Shown here piece by piece: positions 50,658 to 59,698 of a stretch of 64,000 nt of DNA. Positions within the stretch are counted from its first letter, which is position 1. Every line of letters begins with the position of its first letter. A program made the position numbers and the translations under genes. This DNA comes from Desulfotignum sp. (GTDB lineage Bacteria; Desulfobacterota; Desulfobacteria; Desulfobacterales; Desulfobacteraceae). The notes below the pieces were generated by a model. The model worked only from the letters and a program-made list of their open reading frames with translations, had not been told where the DNA came from and searched no databases. The DNA lies in assembly GCA_011390635.1 (NCBI GenBank), contig JAABSA010000011.1, positions 34,391 to 98,390 on the forward strand, given 5' to 3'.

Positions 50658-52529
50658 TTGAGATACACCAAACTGTTCATTGCCATCATAATAGTGATAC
50701 TTTTCACCGGATGCCAGCAATCCCGTCACAGTTCCGTCACCCCTTCCGAACGTACGGCAGTCAAAAAGCCCCATGCGGCATCTGACGCCGGCCGGACAGC
50801 GGATCTTTCCATGGATTCTTCTGGCAGGGTGCAGAAATCCGATGGCGGCGGGGCGCTGCCATTGCGCAAAAAATCAGACACGGGGGCATCCCGGATGCCG
50901 GACCCGTCTGTAAACGCAGCCATGGCCGCAGACTCTTTGGAAACCGATCCTGCTGAATCCCAAACAGAGACTTCAGATACCAGTCATCCCGAGCAGATAA
51001 AGATAGATCAAGCCCTTGAGCTGTGTAACCTTGCCCAGGAAATGTGGGAAGCAGGCAGACTCGAAGAAGCCCTTTCCCATCTGGATGATGCGTATTCTTT
51101 TATTCTGGAAATAGACCCGGAACAATCCCCGGATTTCACCCAGCAAAAAGATGATGTCCGGTTTCTGATTTCCAAACGCACACTTGAAATATATGCATCC
51201 CGGCAGGTTGTTGTGCCAGGTTCCCATGATGAAATCCCCATCACCATGAATGACCATGTGGAAAACGAAATCAAGCGGCTTACCGGCCCGGAAAGAAATT
51301 TCTTCATCGGTTCTTTGGAACGTTCCAGCCGATACAGGCCCTATATTGTAGCACAGTTGAAAGCCGCAGGACTGCCCGAAGAGCTTTCCTGGCTGCCGTT
51401 AATCGAAAGTGGATACAAACTGCGGGCATTGTCCTCAGCCAGGGCCTTGGGATTATGGCAGTTCATCCCTTCCACCGGTTACAAATTCGGCCTGACCCGT
51501 AACTATTATATTGATGAACGCATGGACTTTGAAAAATCGACCCTGGCCGCCATTGCATATCTCAGGGAGCTGCATAATCTTTTTGGTGACTGGACCACCG
51601 TCCTGGCAGCCTATAACTGCGGCGAAGGCCGTGTATTGAGAATTATCCGCAGCCAGAAGATAAATTACCTTGATAATTTCTGGGACCTTTACCAGAACCT
51701 GCCCAGGGAAACAGCCCGTTATGTACCACGTTTTCTGGCCACCCTTCACATCATACAAAACCTGGATACCTATGCCATAAATGCGCCTAACCCATTGGAT
51801 CCAATTCCCTACAAAACCTTTGAAATCAAAAAACAGATACGTCTGGCAGACATTGCCAGAGAAATCAAGGTCGACAAAGACCTGCTCAAGACCTTGAACC
51901 CGGAGTTGCGCTACGACCTGCTGCCCCCTGAAATCTATCAGCTCAGAATACCCGAAGATAAAGCAGATCTGTTTTTGGCAAGCCTGGATAAGATTCACAC
52001 AACATATGCTCCCCCCCAGCTTTTTGTGTACCACAAAATCCGCAGGGGCGAAACCCTGTCCAGCATAGCCAACCGCTATAAAACATCAGTTACGGCCATT
52101 TCCCGGGCCAACAATATTAACAGGGCCCATCGGATCATCGCCGGGAAAGTCATTAAAATTCCCAATTCAGGATCCGGTGCCCAAGTGGCAAAACCCGTCC
52201 AGATTTCCCAAAGCAGCAAGCCGGTCAAATACAAAGTGCAAAAAGGTGACAGTCTATGGCTCATTGCCAGAAAGTTTTCCACCACCACCAAACAGATCAT
52301 GGCCGGCAACCGTCTGAACAGCAGCAGATTATATGCAGGACAGATACTTACCATCACGCCGTTTCAGCAGGCAGCTTCCGGTTCCGCGGCAGTTTATAAG
52401 GTAAAATCCGGAGACAGCCCGTTTATAATTGCAAAAAAACACGACATGCGCCTGGACAGGCTTTTGGCTTTGAACCATCTGAGCAAAACCAGCAAGATAT
52501 TTCCGGGTCAGAAATTGATTGTTGAATAA
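50658..52529 (+). CDS. MltD-like membrane-bound lytic transglycosylase with three LysM repeats
   Basis: 623 aa. Starts at TTG (50658) right after GGAGGAGGA. A short signal peptide with lipobox FTGC (Cys19) predicts an outer-membrane lipoprotein. Residues about 25-110 are low-complexity. The SLT domain (about 235-365) has the catalytic Glu in WLPLIESGY, then ARALGLWQFIPSTG and LAAYNCGEGRVLRIIR, the MltD pattern. Three LysM domains (about 450-497, 515-560, 575-620) bind peptidoglycan (KIRRGETLSSIANRY, KVQKGDSLWLIARKF, KVKSGDSPFIIAKKH). It cleaves murein glycan strands to anhydro-muropeptides. Confidence 0.93.
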   Translation: MRYTKLFIAIIIVILFTGCQQSRHSSVTPSERTAVKKPHAASDAGRTADLSMDSSGRVQKSDGGGALPLRKKSDTGASRMPDPSVNAAMAADSLETDPAESQTETSDTSHPEQIKIDQALELCNLAQEMWEAGRLEEALSHLDDAYSFILEIDPEQSPDFTQQKDDVRFLISKRTLEIYASRQVVVPGSHDEIPITMNDHVENEIKRLTGPERNFFIGSLERSSRYRPYIVAQLKAAGLPEELSWLPLIESGYKLRALSSARALGLWQFIPSTGYKFGLTRNYYIDERMDFEKSTLAAIAYLRELHNLFGDWTTVLAAYNCGEGRVLRIIRSQKINYLDNFWDLYQNLPRETARYVPRFLATLHIIQNLDTYAINAPNPLDPIPYKTFEIKKQIRLADIAREIKVDKDLLKTLNPELRYDLLPPEIYQLRIPEDKADLFLASLDKIHTTYAPPQLFVYHKIRRGETLSSIANRYKTSVTAISRANNINRAHRIIAGKVIKIPNSGSGAQVAKPVQISQSSKPVKYKVQKGDSLWLIARKFSTTTKQIMAGNRLNSSRLYAGQILTITPFQQAASGSAAVYKVKSGDSPFIIAKKHDMRLDRLLALNHLSKTSKIFPGQKLIVE

Positions 52530-52535
52530 TAACAT

Positions 52536-52610
52536 GCCCCCGTAGCTCAGTGGATAGAGCATTGGATTCCTAATCCATGTGCGCAAGTTCGATTCTTGCC
52601 GGGGGCACCA
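52536..52610 (+). tRNA. tRNA-Arg (CCT anticodon)
   Basis: Acceptor GCCCCCG/CGGGGGC, D-arm GCTCAGTGGATAGAGC, anticodon loop TTCCTAA, T-arm GCAAGTTCGATTCTTGC; CCA encoded. It starts 6 bp after the transglycosylase stop and is 29 bp before the next gene's start. No terminator separates them. Confidence 0.96.
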
Positions 52611-52639
52611 CCTTCACCGCCAACAGCAGCAGCAGTCCC

Positions 52640-53890
52640 ATGCCGGATATTGAAACAACAGGTTACCGCCTCGCATCCCCCGAAAAACCGCCGGAACTTC
52701 TCGCCCCTGCCGGAAATTTTGAAAAACTGGAAATCGCCATACACTATGGTGCGGACGCTGTTTACCTGGCTGGCAAGGATTTCAGCCTCAGAAACTATTC
52801 AGGCAATTTCACGGATCCTGAACTGGAACAGGCGGTTGTCCTGGCCCGTTCACACAATGTCAAAGTATATCTGGCCTGCAACATCTATTCACGAAACAAT
52901 GAACAGGACCGGATCAAAGCCTTTCTGGAAAAAATCGGCAGAATCAATCCGGATGCCATTATTATCTCAGATCCGGGTATCCTTTTGCAGAGCAGGAAAA
53001 TCATTCCCCATGTGGATATTCATTTAAGCACCCAGGCCAATACCACCAATTTCAACAGTGCCCATTTCTGGCATTCAATGGGGGTCAAGCGTGTCAACCT
53101 GGCCAGGGAGCTGTCTTTGGAAGAGATTGCCGCCATCGCCGGACAGGTGGACATTGAAACCGAAGTATTTATCCATGGTGCCATGTGCATTTCCTATTCC
53201 GGCCGCTGCCTGCTGAGCACTTTTCTCACAAACCGGGACAGTAACCGCGGGCTGTGCAGCCATCCCTGCAGATGGCAGTATGCAGTTGTGGAAGAACTGC
53301 GGCCCAATGAATTTTATCCGGTCACAGAAGATCTGCGCGGTACCTACATTTTTAATTCAAAGGATCTGTGCATGATAACCCACATGCCTGAATTGATACG
53401 GGCCGGGGTCACCTCCCTGAAAATCGAAGGGCGCATGAAAGGGATACATTACCTGGCTGCTGTAGTAAAAACCTACCGGGATGCCATTGATACCTATATG
53501 GCTGATCCCCAAGCCTACACCATTAATCCCCAGTGGCTTGAGGAACTTTCCCATGTGTTTCACAGAGATTACAGTACTGGTTTCTTTTTTGGCACACCAG
53601 GGGCCGATATTCCCAATTACGACAATATCCACCAGGGTCAAATCCACAGCTTTATCGGCAAAATTTTGAATCCATTGGAAGATGGATGCCACATGGTGGG
53701 CATCAGAAACAAAATCAGCAGGACAGACCGGGTACAGATTTTGTCACCAAAGATTGCTGCCACAGAATCTGCCATTCTGGCACTATGGGATCCTGACGGG
53801 ATTCCCCTTGACCATGCCCAGCCAAATACCAGGGCGATAGTGAAGCTGGAACATCAGTTTCGCTGCCATGACATTGTACGCAAAATCTGA
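52640..53890 (+). CDS. Peptidase U32 family protein (RlhA/YegQ-like)
   Basis: 416 aa from the ATG at 52640; an open frame reaching back to 52577 would lie inside tRNA-Arg. No clear RBS is seen. The U32 signature is complete: EVFIHGAMCISYSGRCLLS, with further Cys in GLCSHPCRW, matching the iron-sulfur cluster-binding Cys of tRNA/rRNA hydroxylases of this family. PELLAPAGNFEKLEIAIHYG at the N-terminus is typical. Members such as RlhA and TrhP hydroxylate RNA bases using prephenate; others are annotated as collagenase-like. Exact substrate is unknown; an RNA-modification role is inferred. Confidence 0.85.
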   Translation: MPDIETTGYRLASPEKPPELLAPAGNFEKLEIAIHYGADAVYLAGKDFSLRNYSGNFTDPELEQAVVLARSHNVKVYLACNIYSRNNEQDRIKAFLEKIGRINPDAIIISDPGILLQSRKIIPHVDIHLSTQANTTNFNSAHFWHSMGVKRVNLARELSLEEIAAIAGQVDIETEVFIHGAMCISYSGRCLLSTFLTNRDSNRGLCSHPCRWQYAVVEELRPNEFYPVTEDLRGTYIFNSKDLCMITHMPELIRAGVTSLKIEGRMKGIHYLAAVVKTYRDAIDTYMADPQAYTINPQWLEELSHVFHRDYSTGFFFGTPGADIPNYDNIHQGQIHSFIGKILNPLEDGCHMVGIRNKISRTDRVQILSPKIAATESAILALWDPDGIPLDHAQPNTRAIVKLEHQFRCHDIVRKI

Positions 53891-53912
53891 TTTTCAGCAG
53901 TACATTCTTAAT

Positions 53913-53941
53913 TTGACTTTCAGCCGTATTTTCTGTAAATT
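53913..53941 (+). promoter_or_regulatory. Sigma70-type promoter for the chemosensory operon
   Basis: TTGACT (53913-53918), 17-bp spacer and TAAATT (53936-53941), followed by a very AT-rich stretch to the cheA start at 54009. It lies in the 118-bp gap after the U32 gene. Confidence 0.5.
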
Positions 53942-54008
53942 ACCCTATTGATATTATATAATAAAATTTATTTTTTCGGTGTCAAAAAAAATTTTCAGGA
54001 GAGGTGCG

Positions 54009-57000
54009 ATGTTTGAAGATGACGAGACCCTGCAAATGTATATTGAAGAGTCACTTGAACATCTGGGTGATATCGAAAGTGATCTGCTGACCATTGAGGA
54101 AGCCGGAAAAGACATTGATCTGGATCTGGTGAACAACGTCTTCAGAGCCGCCCATTCCATCAAGGGTGGTGCCGGCTTTATGGGACTGACAACCATCAAG
54201 GAACTTGCCCACCACCTGGAAAACGTACTGGGCCTGATCCGTAACCAGGAACTTATCCCTGACTCCAACCGCATCAGCGTACTTTTAAAGGGATTTGATC
54301 AACTGGAATCCCTGTTGAACCATATCCAGACCAGCAATGAAACAGATATCTCCCATCATATCCAGGCCCTTGAGAAAATCACCCATTCGTCTGTGCCCGA
54401 AGAAAAACAGGACATGGTTGACCAGATGGTTGATATCGTTCTCACTGATGGGCGTATATTTCAACAGATATCCATGTATGAAATCGACCGTTCAAAGTCC
54501 GAGGGCAAAAATCTGTTTCTGGTGGAATACGATTTAATCAATGACATACACCGCAAAGGCAAAAACCCCATTGAGATACTGCGCAATCTGCAAAAAACCG
54601 GCACCATTATTGATGCAAGAATCGATTGTGACTATGTAGGGACCCTGGAGGACCAAGGTCCTTCGCCTGTCAGGATACCGTTACAGGTATTGTTTGCCTC
54701 CATCATTGAGTATGATATGGCTGAAACATTGTTTGACATATCAGACCGCTATATTCATGCCGTCTCAGATGAAATGCTCGTTGCATCCGATACAGCCCTG
54801 CCCGGAGTACAACCTTCAGCCATGCAGGCCAGAGAATCTGTTGCCCCCCACCGGGAACAGGCAACCGGTGCACCTGAATCTGTTTCTGTTGGTAAATCCC
54901 CTGCACCGGAAGATATTCCGGCTGCAGCCGCTTCTGCTGACACAGAACAGCCCTCCAAAGCAGAGGGCAGAAGCAGTGAAAATGAGCTCCAGCTGGGCCA
55001 GAAAACCCAGTCGTCATTGCGGGTCAATGTGGGACTGCTGGACACCCTGATGAACCTGGCCGGTGAGCTGGTTCTTGGGCGGAACCAGTTGCTGCAGGGT
55101 GTCAATTCCGCCAATACCAAAGCCACTGAGCTGTCCAGCCAGCGCATCGACATGATCACTTCCGAACTCCAGGAAGCCATTATGCGTACACGCATGCAGC
55201 CCATCGCCAACATTCTGAATAAATTCAGCCGCGTGGTCAGGGATATGTCCCATCAACTGGGAAAATCCATTGACCTGCAGATCATCGGCAAAGAGGTGGA
55301 ACTGGACAAAACCATCCTGGAAGCCATAAACGATCCCTTGACCCATCTGGTGAGAAATTCTGTGGACCATGGCATTGAAACACCCATGGAAAGAGAACAG
55401 ATGGGCAAGGATGCCACCGGAACCATTACCCTGAAGGCCTTTCACGATGCAGGCCAGGTCAACCTTATTATCTCTGATGACGGACGGGGGCTTGTACCGG
55501 AAAAAATTGCCAAAGCTGCCATTGCCAAAGGCCTTGTTACAGATCAGCAGGTGGCGGAAATGTCGGAAAAAGCAAAAATGGAATTGATTTTTCTGCCGGG
55601 ATTTTCAACTGCCAAGGAAGTCACCGATGTATCCGGGCGGGGCGTGGGCATGGACGTGGTTGTGACCAATATCCAGAGCCTGGGCGGTATCATTGAACTT
55701 GACTCCACCCCGGGGCAGGGGACAGATATCCAGATCAAACTGCCCCTGACCCTGGCCATTATACCCAGCCAGATCACCTCTGTGGGCAAGGAGCGGTATG
55801 CCCTTCCCCAGGTGAATCTCAAAGAACTGCTCAGAATACCGGCAGCCCAGGTAAAGGACAAAATTGAAAAAGTCGGGGATGCGGCTGTCGTCCGGTTACG
55901 GGGAGAACTTTTGCCCCTGCTGAATCTGTCACAGATGCTGGGTATTGAAAAAACCTTTGTTGATCCTGAGACCAGCGAAGAACAGAAAGACCGGCGCAAA
56001 AACCTTGCCGACCGGCGTTCAAAAAAACATCTGACGGCAGAAGACCCAGCCGGGTCGGCACCTGTTGAAGAACATGAAGAGCGGTCCGGAAAAGACAGAC
56101 GTTACCGTGCATCTTCCGCCATGAATATTGCGGTTGTATCTGCAGGCGCTTTTAAATACGGACTGGTGGTGGACCAGCTCCATGATTCAGAAGAAATTGT
56201 GGTGAAACCCGTGGGCCGCCATCTGAAAAAATGTACTGCATATGCAGGGGCCACCATCATGGGAGATGGAAAAGTTGCCCTGATTCTTGACATTTCCAAC
56301 CTGGCCCAGATGGCGGAGCTGGCAACGGTTTCAGAAGTCGGTCAGATGGCCTTGACAACGGAGGATGACACCGGAAAAAACAAGGACCGGGCAGCACTTT
56401 TGACCTTCAAAAATACCGATACAGGACATTTTGCAGCCCCCCTTAACCTGGTGGAACGGATTGAACGCATCAAGACCGCTGATATCGAGCAGATCGGAGG
56501 CAGAAAAGTCGTGCAATACCGGGGAGGGGCACTTCCTTTATATGAACTCTCCCAGGTGGCTGATGTTGATTCTCTGCCCGAAAAAGAGCTCCAGGAAGTC
56601 ATTGTCTTCAAGGTCAAAAACCGGGAACTTGGCCTGATGGTCACCCCGCCGGTGGACACCATGGAAGTGGTGCTGAATGTGGACGAAACCACCCTCAAGC
56701 AGCCGGCCATAAGCGGTTCCATGATCATCAACGGCCACACCACACTGCTGGTGGATATTTTTGAAATGGTTAAGATGCTCAACCCGGACTGGTTTGCCCG
56801 GGAAGCCCTGGCTGCTGCCGAAATGGCCAAAAATGGAGAAAAAATTCTGTTGTTTGCCGAAGACTCCGCGTTTTTCAGGAACCAGGTCAAAAAATACCTG
56901 GAAGAAGACGGCTTCAAAATAATTGAAGCCGAAGACGGTCTCCTTGCCTGGGAGCTGCTGAAAGAACGGGGCGATGATATTGATCTTGTGGTAACAGACC

Positions 57001-57212
57001 TTGAAATGCCCAACATGGATGGGTTTGAATTAACCAGACGTATCAAGAATGATCCCCGATTTTCCCACCTGAAGGTGATAGCCTTAACCTCTCTGGCCAG
57101 TGACGCCCATATTGAAAAAGGTAAATCCGTGGGCATTGATGACTATGAAATAAAGCTGGACAGGGAGAAACTCATGACGGTAATCAGACAACACCTGAAT
57201 CTGTCCCGGTAA
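54009..57212 (+). CDS. cheA: Hybrid CheA histidine kinase with two CheW-type domains and a C-terminal receiver
   Basis: 1067 aa from the ATG at 54009 (after AGGAGAGG); an upstream GTG at 53979 lacks an RBS. Order: Hpt with His49 (AAHSIKGGAGFMGL); a regulatory domain (about 130-245); a Pro/Ala/Ser-rich linker; dimerisation helices (about 335-400); HATPase (HLVRNSVDHGIE near 445, SDDGRGL, GRGVGMDVV); CheW domain (about 585-780) split by a charged insert at about 655-700 rich in DRR repeats; a second CheW-like domain (about 797-923); and a receiver with Asp997 (VVTDLEMPNMDG). The CheA-REC form often serves non-flagellar outputs such as type IV pili or development. Phosphate may pass to its own receiver, CheB or the HEAT-REC protein. 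Confidence 0.93.
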   Translation: MFEDDETLQMYIEESLEHLGDIESDLLTIEEAGKDIDLDLVNNVFRAAHSIKGGAGFMGLTTIKELAHHLENVLGLIRNQELIPDSNRISVLLKGFDQLESLLNHIQTSNETDISHHIQALEKITHSSVPEEKQDMVDQMVDIVLTDGRIFQQISMYEIDRSKSEGKNLFLVEYDLINDIHRKGKNPIEILRNLQKTGTIIDARIDCDYVGTLEDQGPSPVRIPLQVLFASIIEYDMAETLFDISDRYIHAVSDEMLVASDTALPGVQPSAMQARESVAPHREQATGAPESVSVGKSPAPEDIPAAAASADTEQPSKAEGRSSENELQLGQKTQSSLRVNVGLLDTLMNLAGELVLGRNQLLQGVNSANTKATELSSQRIDMITSELQEAIMRTRMQPIANILNKFSRVVRDMSHQLGKSIDLQIIGKEVELDKTILEAINDPLTHLVRNSVDHGIETPMEREQMGKDATGTITLKAFHDAGQVNLIISDDGRGLVPEKIAKAAIAKGLVTDQQVAEMSEKAKMELIFLPGFSTAKEVTDVSGRGVGMDVVVTNIQSLGGIIELDSTPGQGTDIQIKLPLTLAIIPSQITSVGKERYALPQVNLKELLRIPAAQVKDKIEKVGDAAVVRLRGELLPLLNLSQMLGIEKTFVDPETSEEQKDRRKNLADRRSKKHLTAEDPAGSAPVEEHEERSGKDRRYRASSAMNIAVVSAGAFKYGLVVDQLHDSEEIVVKPVGRHLKKCTAYAGATIMGDGKVALILDISNLAQMAELATVSEVGQMALTTEDDTGKNKDRAALLTFKNTDTGHFAAPLNLVERIERIKTADIEQIGGRKVVQYRGGALPLYELSQVADVDSLPEKELQEVIVFKVKNRELGLMVTPPVDTMEVVLNVDETTLKQPAISGSMIINGHTTLLVDIFEMVKMLNPDWFAREALAAAEMAKNGEKILLFAEDSAFFRNQVKKYLEEDGFKIIEAEDGLLAWELLKERGDDIDLVVTDLEMPNMDGFELTRRIKNDPRFSHLKVIALTSLASDAHIEKGKSVGIDDYEIKLDREKLMTVIRQHLNLSR

Positions 57213-57237
57213 TGAAAATCTTGTGAAGGAGACACGG

Positions 57238-57690
57238 ATGGCCCATGAAACAACCACAGACACCACTGCTGAAACCCTTGAATTTTCAACGTTTTATGTT
57301 GGCGGTGCCCTGTGCGGCATAAATATCTTACACATCCAGGAAATCAATAAAAATGTTGATATCACCCAGGTCCCCCAGGCTGCGGATTATGTAAAAGGGA
57401 TTCTAAACCTGAGGGGCAGAATCGTCACTATCATTGATCTGGGCGCAAAACTGGGATTGGAACCGGTTACAGAAACAAAAGATAACCGAAATATCATCGT
57501 CAACTCAGAAGATGAACACATCGGACTTCTTGTGGATGCCATCAGTGATGTGGTATCGGCCAGCCGGGATGCGATTGAACCTTCTCCCTCCAATATAGGT
57601 GCCATCAGAGGCAAATTTTTCACCGGCGTTCTCAAAACCGAAAAGCATTTGATCGGCATTCTTGATATTGATGAGGTCCTCAAAGAATAA
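57238..57690 (+). CDS. cheW: Chemotaxis adaptor CheW
   Basis: 150 aa from the ATG at 57238, behind GAAGGAGAC. Couples receptors to CheA. Two SH3-like subdomains; ALCGINILHIQEINKN, GILNLRGRIVTIIDLG (with the conserved RG pair that contacts receptor) and EDEHIGLLVDAISDVV are all typical. Its stop overlaps the cheB start (TAATG). Confidence 0.95.
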   Translation: MAHETTTDTTAETLEFSTFYVGGALCGINILHIQEINKNVDITQVPQAADYVKGILNLRGRIVTIIDLGAKLGLEPVTETKDNRNIIVNSEDEHIGLLVDAISDVVSASRDAIEPSPSNIGAIRGKFFTGVLKTEKHLIGILDIDEVLKE

Positions 57691-58799
57691 TGAACAACCT
57701 GACAGCACTGGTGGTGGATGACACCATTGTATACCGCAAAATCGTGGGGGATATTCTCAAAGAGATCCCCGGGGTTGAGGTTGTGGGTACCGCCAACAAT
57801 GGTAAAATCGCCCTGTCCAAAATCAAGGCCCTTCAGCCGGACCTGATTACCCTGGACATCGAAATGCCGGAAATGACCGGTATTGAAGTTCTCCAGCATT
57901 TGCAGAGCCTGTCCTGTATTCCCAAAACAATCATGCTGTCCACTTTGACCCGCCAGGGCAGTGAAATGACCATCAAGGCACTGGAGCTCGGGGCTTTTGA
58001 CTTTATCCCCAAACCGGATGAAGGGACAATGGCCCAGAATCTGGCCAGGGTTAAAGAGGCCCTGACCCCCATCGTTGCCGCCATAAAATCACAGAAAGAT
58101 ATCGTCCACAACCTCCGGAAAAAAATCACCCGGCGCCAGGCACCCCGGACCCAGCCCGCCCCGGACCTGCAGACCCGAACCGGATCGGCAGCATATGCCC
58201 CTGCCGGACGTCGGACCAGATCAACATCTGAAATTGTGGGCATCGGTATCTCCACCGGCGGCCCCAATGCCCTGACAAAAATGGTTCCCATGCTTCCGGC
58301 TGATTTCAAGGTGCCCATCCTCATTGTCCAGCACATGCCCCCCATGTTTACCGCTTCTCTGGCAAACAGCCTGAACAACAAAAGCCCTCTGGCTGTAAAA
58401 GAGGCACAAGACGGAGATACCCTGGCTGCCGGTACCATTTATATTGCGCCCGGGGGCAGACAGATGAAAATTGTAGCCGGATCAGACGGCATTTCCCGAA
58501 AAATTAAAATTACCGATGATCCCCCGGAAAACAGCTGCAAACCATCTGTTGATTATCTGTTCAGATCAATTGCCCGGCATTATGTGGGCCGTTCCACAGC
58601 GGTCATCATGACGGGAATGGGATCCGACGGCAGCAAAGGCCTTGTCCGGATAAAAGAAAACGGCGGCATCATTATTGCCCAGGATGAGGCATCCTGCACG
58701 GTTTTCGGCATGCCGAAACAACCCATTGAAAACGGTCTTGCCGATGTCATCGCACCGCTGGACAGGATCGCCGATGAGATTGTAAAAACCGTTATATGA
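57690..58799 (+). CDS. cheB: Chemotaxis protein-glutamate methylesterase CheB
   Basis: 369 aa. Receiver (1-125) with phospho-acceptor Asp56 (LDIEMPEMTG), a linker, and a methylesterase domain (about 180-369) with the catalytic triad Ser188 (GISTGGPNA), His215 (VQHMPP) and Asp313 (GMGSDGSKG). Removes methyl groups from, and deamidates, chemoreceptors after phosphorylation by CheA. Overlaps cheW by one base. Confidence 0.96.
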   Translation: MNNLTALVVDDTIVYRKIVGDILKEIPGVEVVGTANNGKIALSKIKALQPDLITLDIEMPEMTGIEVLQHLQSLSCIPKTIMLSTLTRQGSEMTIKALELGAFDFIPKPDEGTMAQNLARVKEALTPIVAAIKSQKDIVHNLRKKITRRQAPRTQPAPDLQTRTGSAAYAPAGRRTRSTSEIVGIGISTGGPNALTKMVPMLPADFKVPILIVQHMPPMFTASLANSLNNKSPLAVKEAQDGDTLAAGTIYIAPGGRQMKIVAGSDGISRKIKITDDPPENSCKPSVDYLFRSIARHYVGRSTAVIMTGMGSDGSKGLVRIKENGGIIIAQDEASCTVFGMPKQPIENGLADVIAPLDRIADEIVKTVI

Positions 58800-58844
58800 T
58801 GCCCATACAATTGACCTCCACACATCACGCGTTATCAACAGGCC

Positions 58845-59690
58845 ATGACAAAAATCACCATAAGTGCTGAAGAATTTCAAAATTTTGCCCGGTATATTCT
58901 TGATATTTCGGGTATATTCCTGGGTCCTGGAAAGGAATATCTGGTGGAAACCCGGCTTGGCCCCATTATGACACGTCTGGGATGCAGATCCTATGGAGAA
59001 CTGCTGCAAAAAGCGAAAAATGATGATAAAAACAATCTTGAACATGAGATTATTGATGCCATTTCCACCAATGAAACCTATTTTTTCAGGGATAAGGCCC
59101 CGTTTCAACTGTTGCAGCACAAAATAATCCCTGATCTCATTGACCGGCGGACCGCAAAAAATGTTGGCAAAAAACCGGCCATACGCCTGTGGAGTGCTGC
59201 CAATTCAACCGGCCAGGAGATTTACAGTGTTGCCATGATCCTTGTGGAAATGGGTATCACCACGGACAATTATAATATCAGACTCTTTGGTACGGACATA
59301 TCCGATGCCGCCATTGCAAAGGCCAGTTACGGACTTTACAACAAATTCGAGGCAGCCAGGGGACTTGAGCCCTCCAGGCTGCACCGGTATTTTGACGTTC
59401 ATGAGAATGGCTATAAAATCAAAGACCAGATACGGGTCATGGCCCAGTTCAAAAAAATGAACCTGATGCAGCCATTTTCCCAAATGGGTAAATTTGATAT
59501 CATCCTGTGCAGAAATGTGATGATCTATTTTACCCCCAAAGACAGAAAGCGCATTTATGAGAATATCGCCAAAGTACTTGAACCGGACGGCTATCTTCTC
59601 ATCGGCTCCACTGAGTCCCTGATCAACGACACCAGTCTGTTTGCCTCCAGCAAATATCTGAATTCCGTTTTTTATCAGTTCAAACAATAG
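58845..59690 (+). CDS. cheR: Chemoreceptor glutamate methyltransferase CheR
   Basis: 281 aa. SAM-dependent methylation of chemoreceptor Glu residues. N-terminal helical domain, then NETYFFRDKAPFQLL, SAM-binding LWSAANSTGQEIYS and FDIILCRNVMIYF, and IGSTESL near the end. Asn replaces the usual Cys in the SAM loop (SAANSTG), which should be tolerated. Reciprocal partner of CheB in the same operon. Confidence 0.95.
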   Translation: MTKITISAEEFQNFARYILDISGIFLGPGKEYLVETRLGPIMTRLGCRSYGELLQKAKNDDKNNLEHEIIDAISTNETYFFRDKAPFQLLQHKIIPDLIDRRTAKNVGKKPAIRLWSAANSTGQEIYSVAMILVEMGITTDNYNIRLFGTDISDAAIAKASYGLYNKFEAARGLEPSRLHRYFDVHENGYKIKDQIRVMAQFKKMNLMQPFSQMGKFDIILCRNVMIYFTPKDRKRIYENIAKVLEPDGYLLIGSTESLINDTSLFASSKYLNSVFYQFKQ

Positions 59691-59698
59691 GATCGCAC

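Noticed and set aside
52577..52639. U32 protein starting inside tRNA-Arg
   Set aside because: Coding within a functional tRNA is unlikely and the extension has no similarity to the family; ATG at 52640 gives the expected N-terminus.
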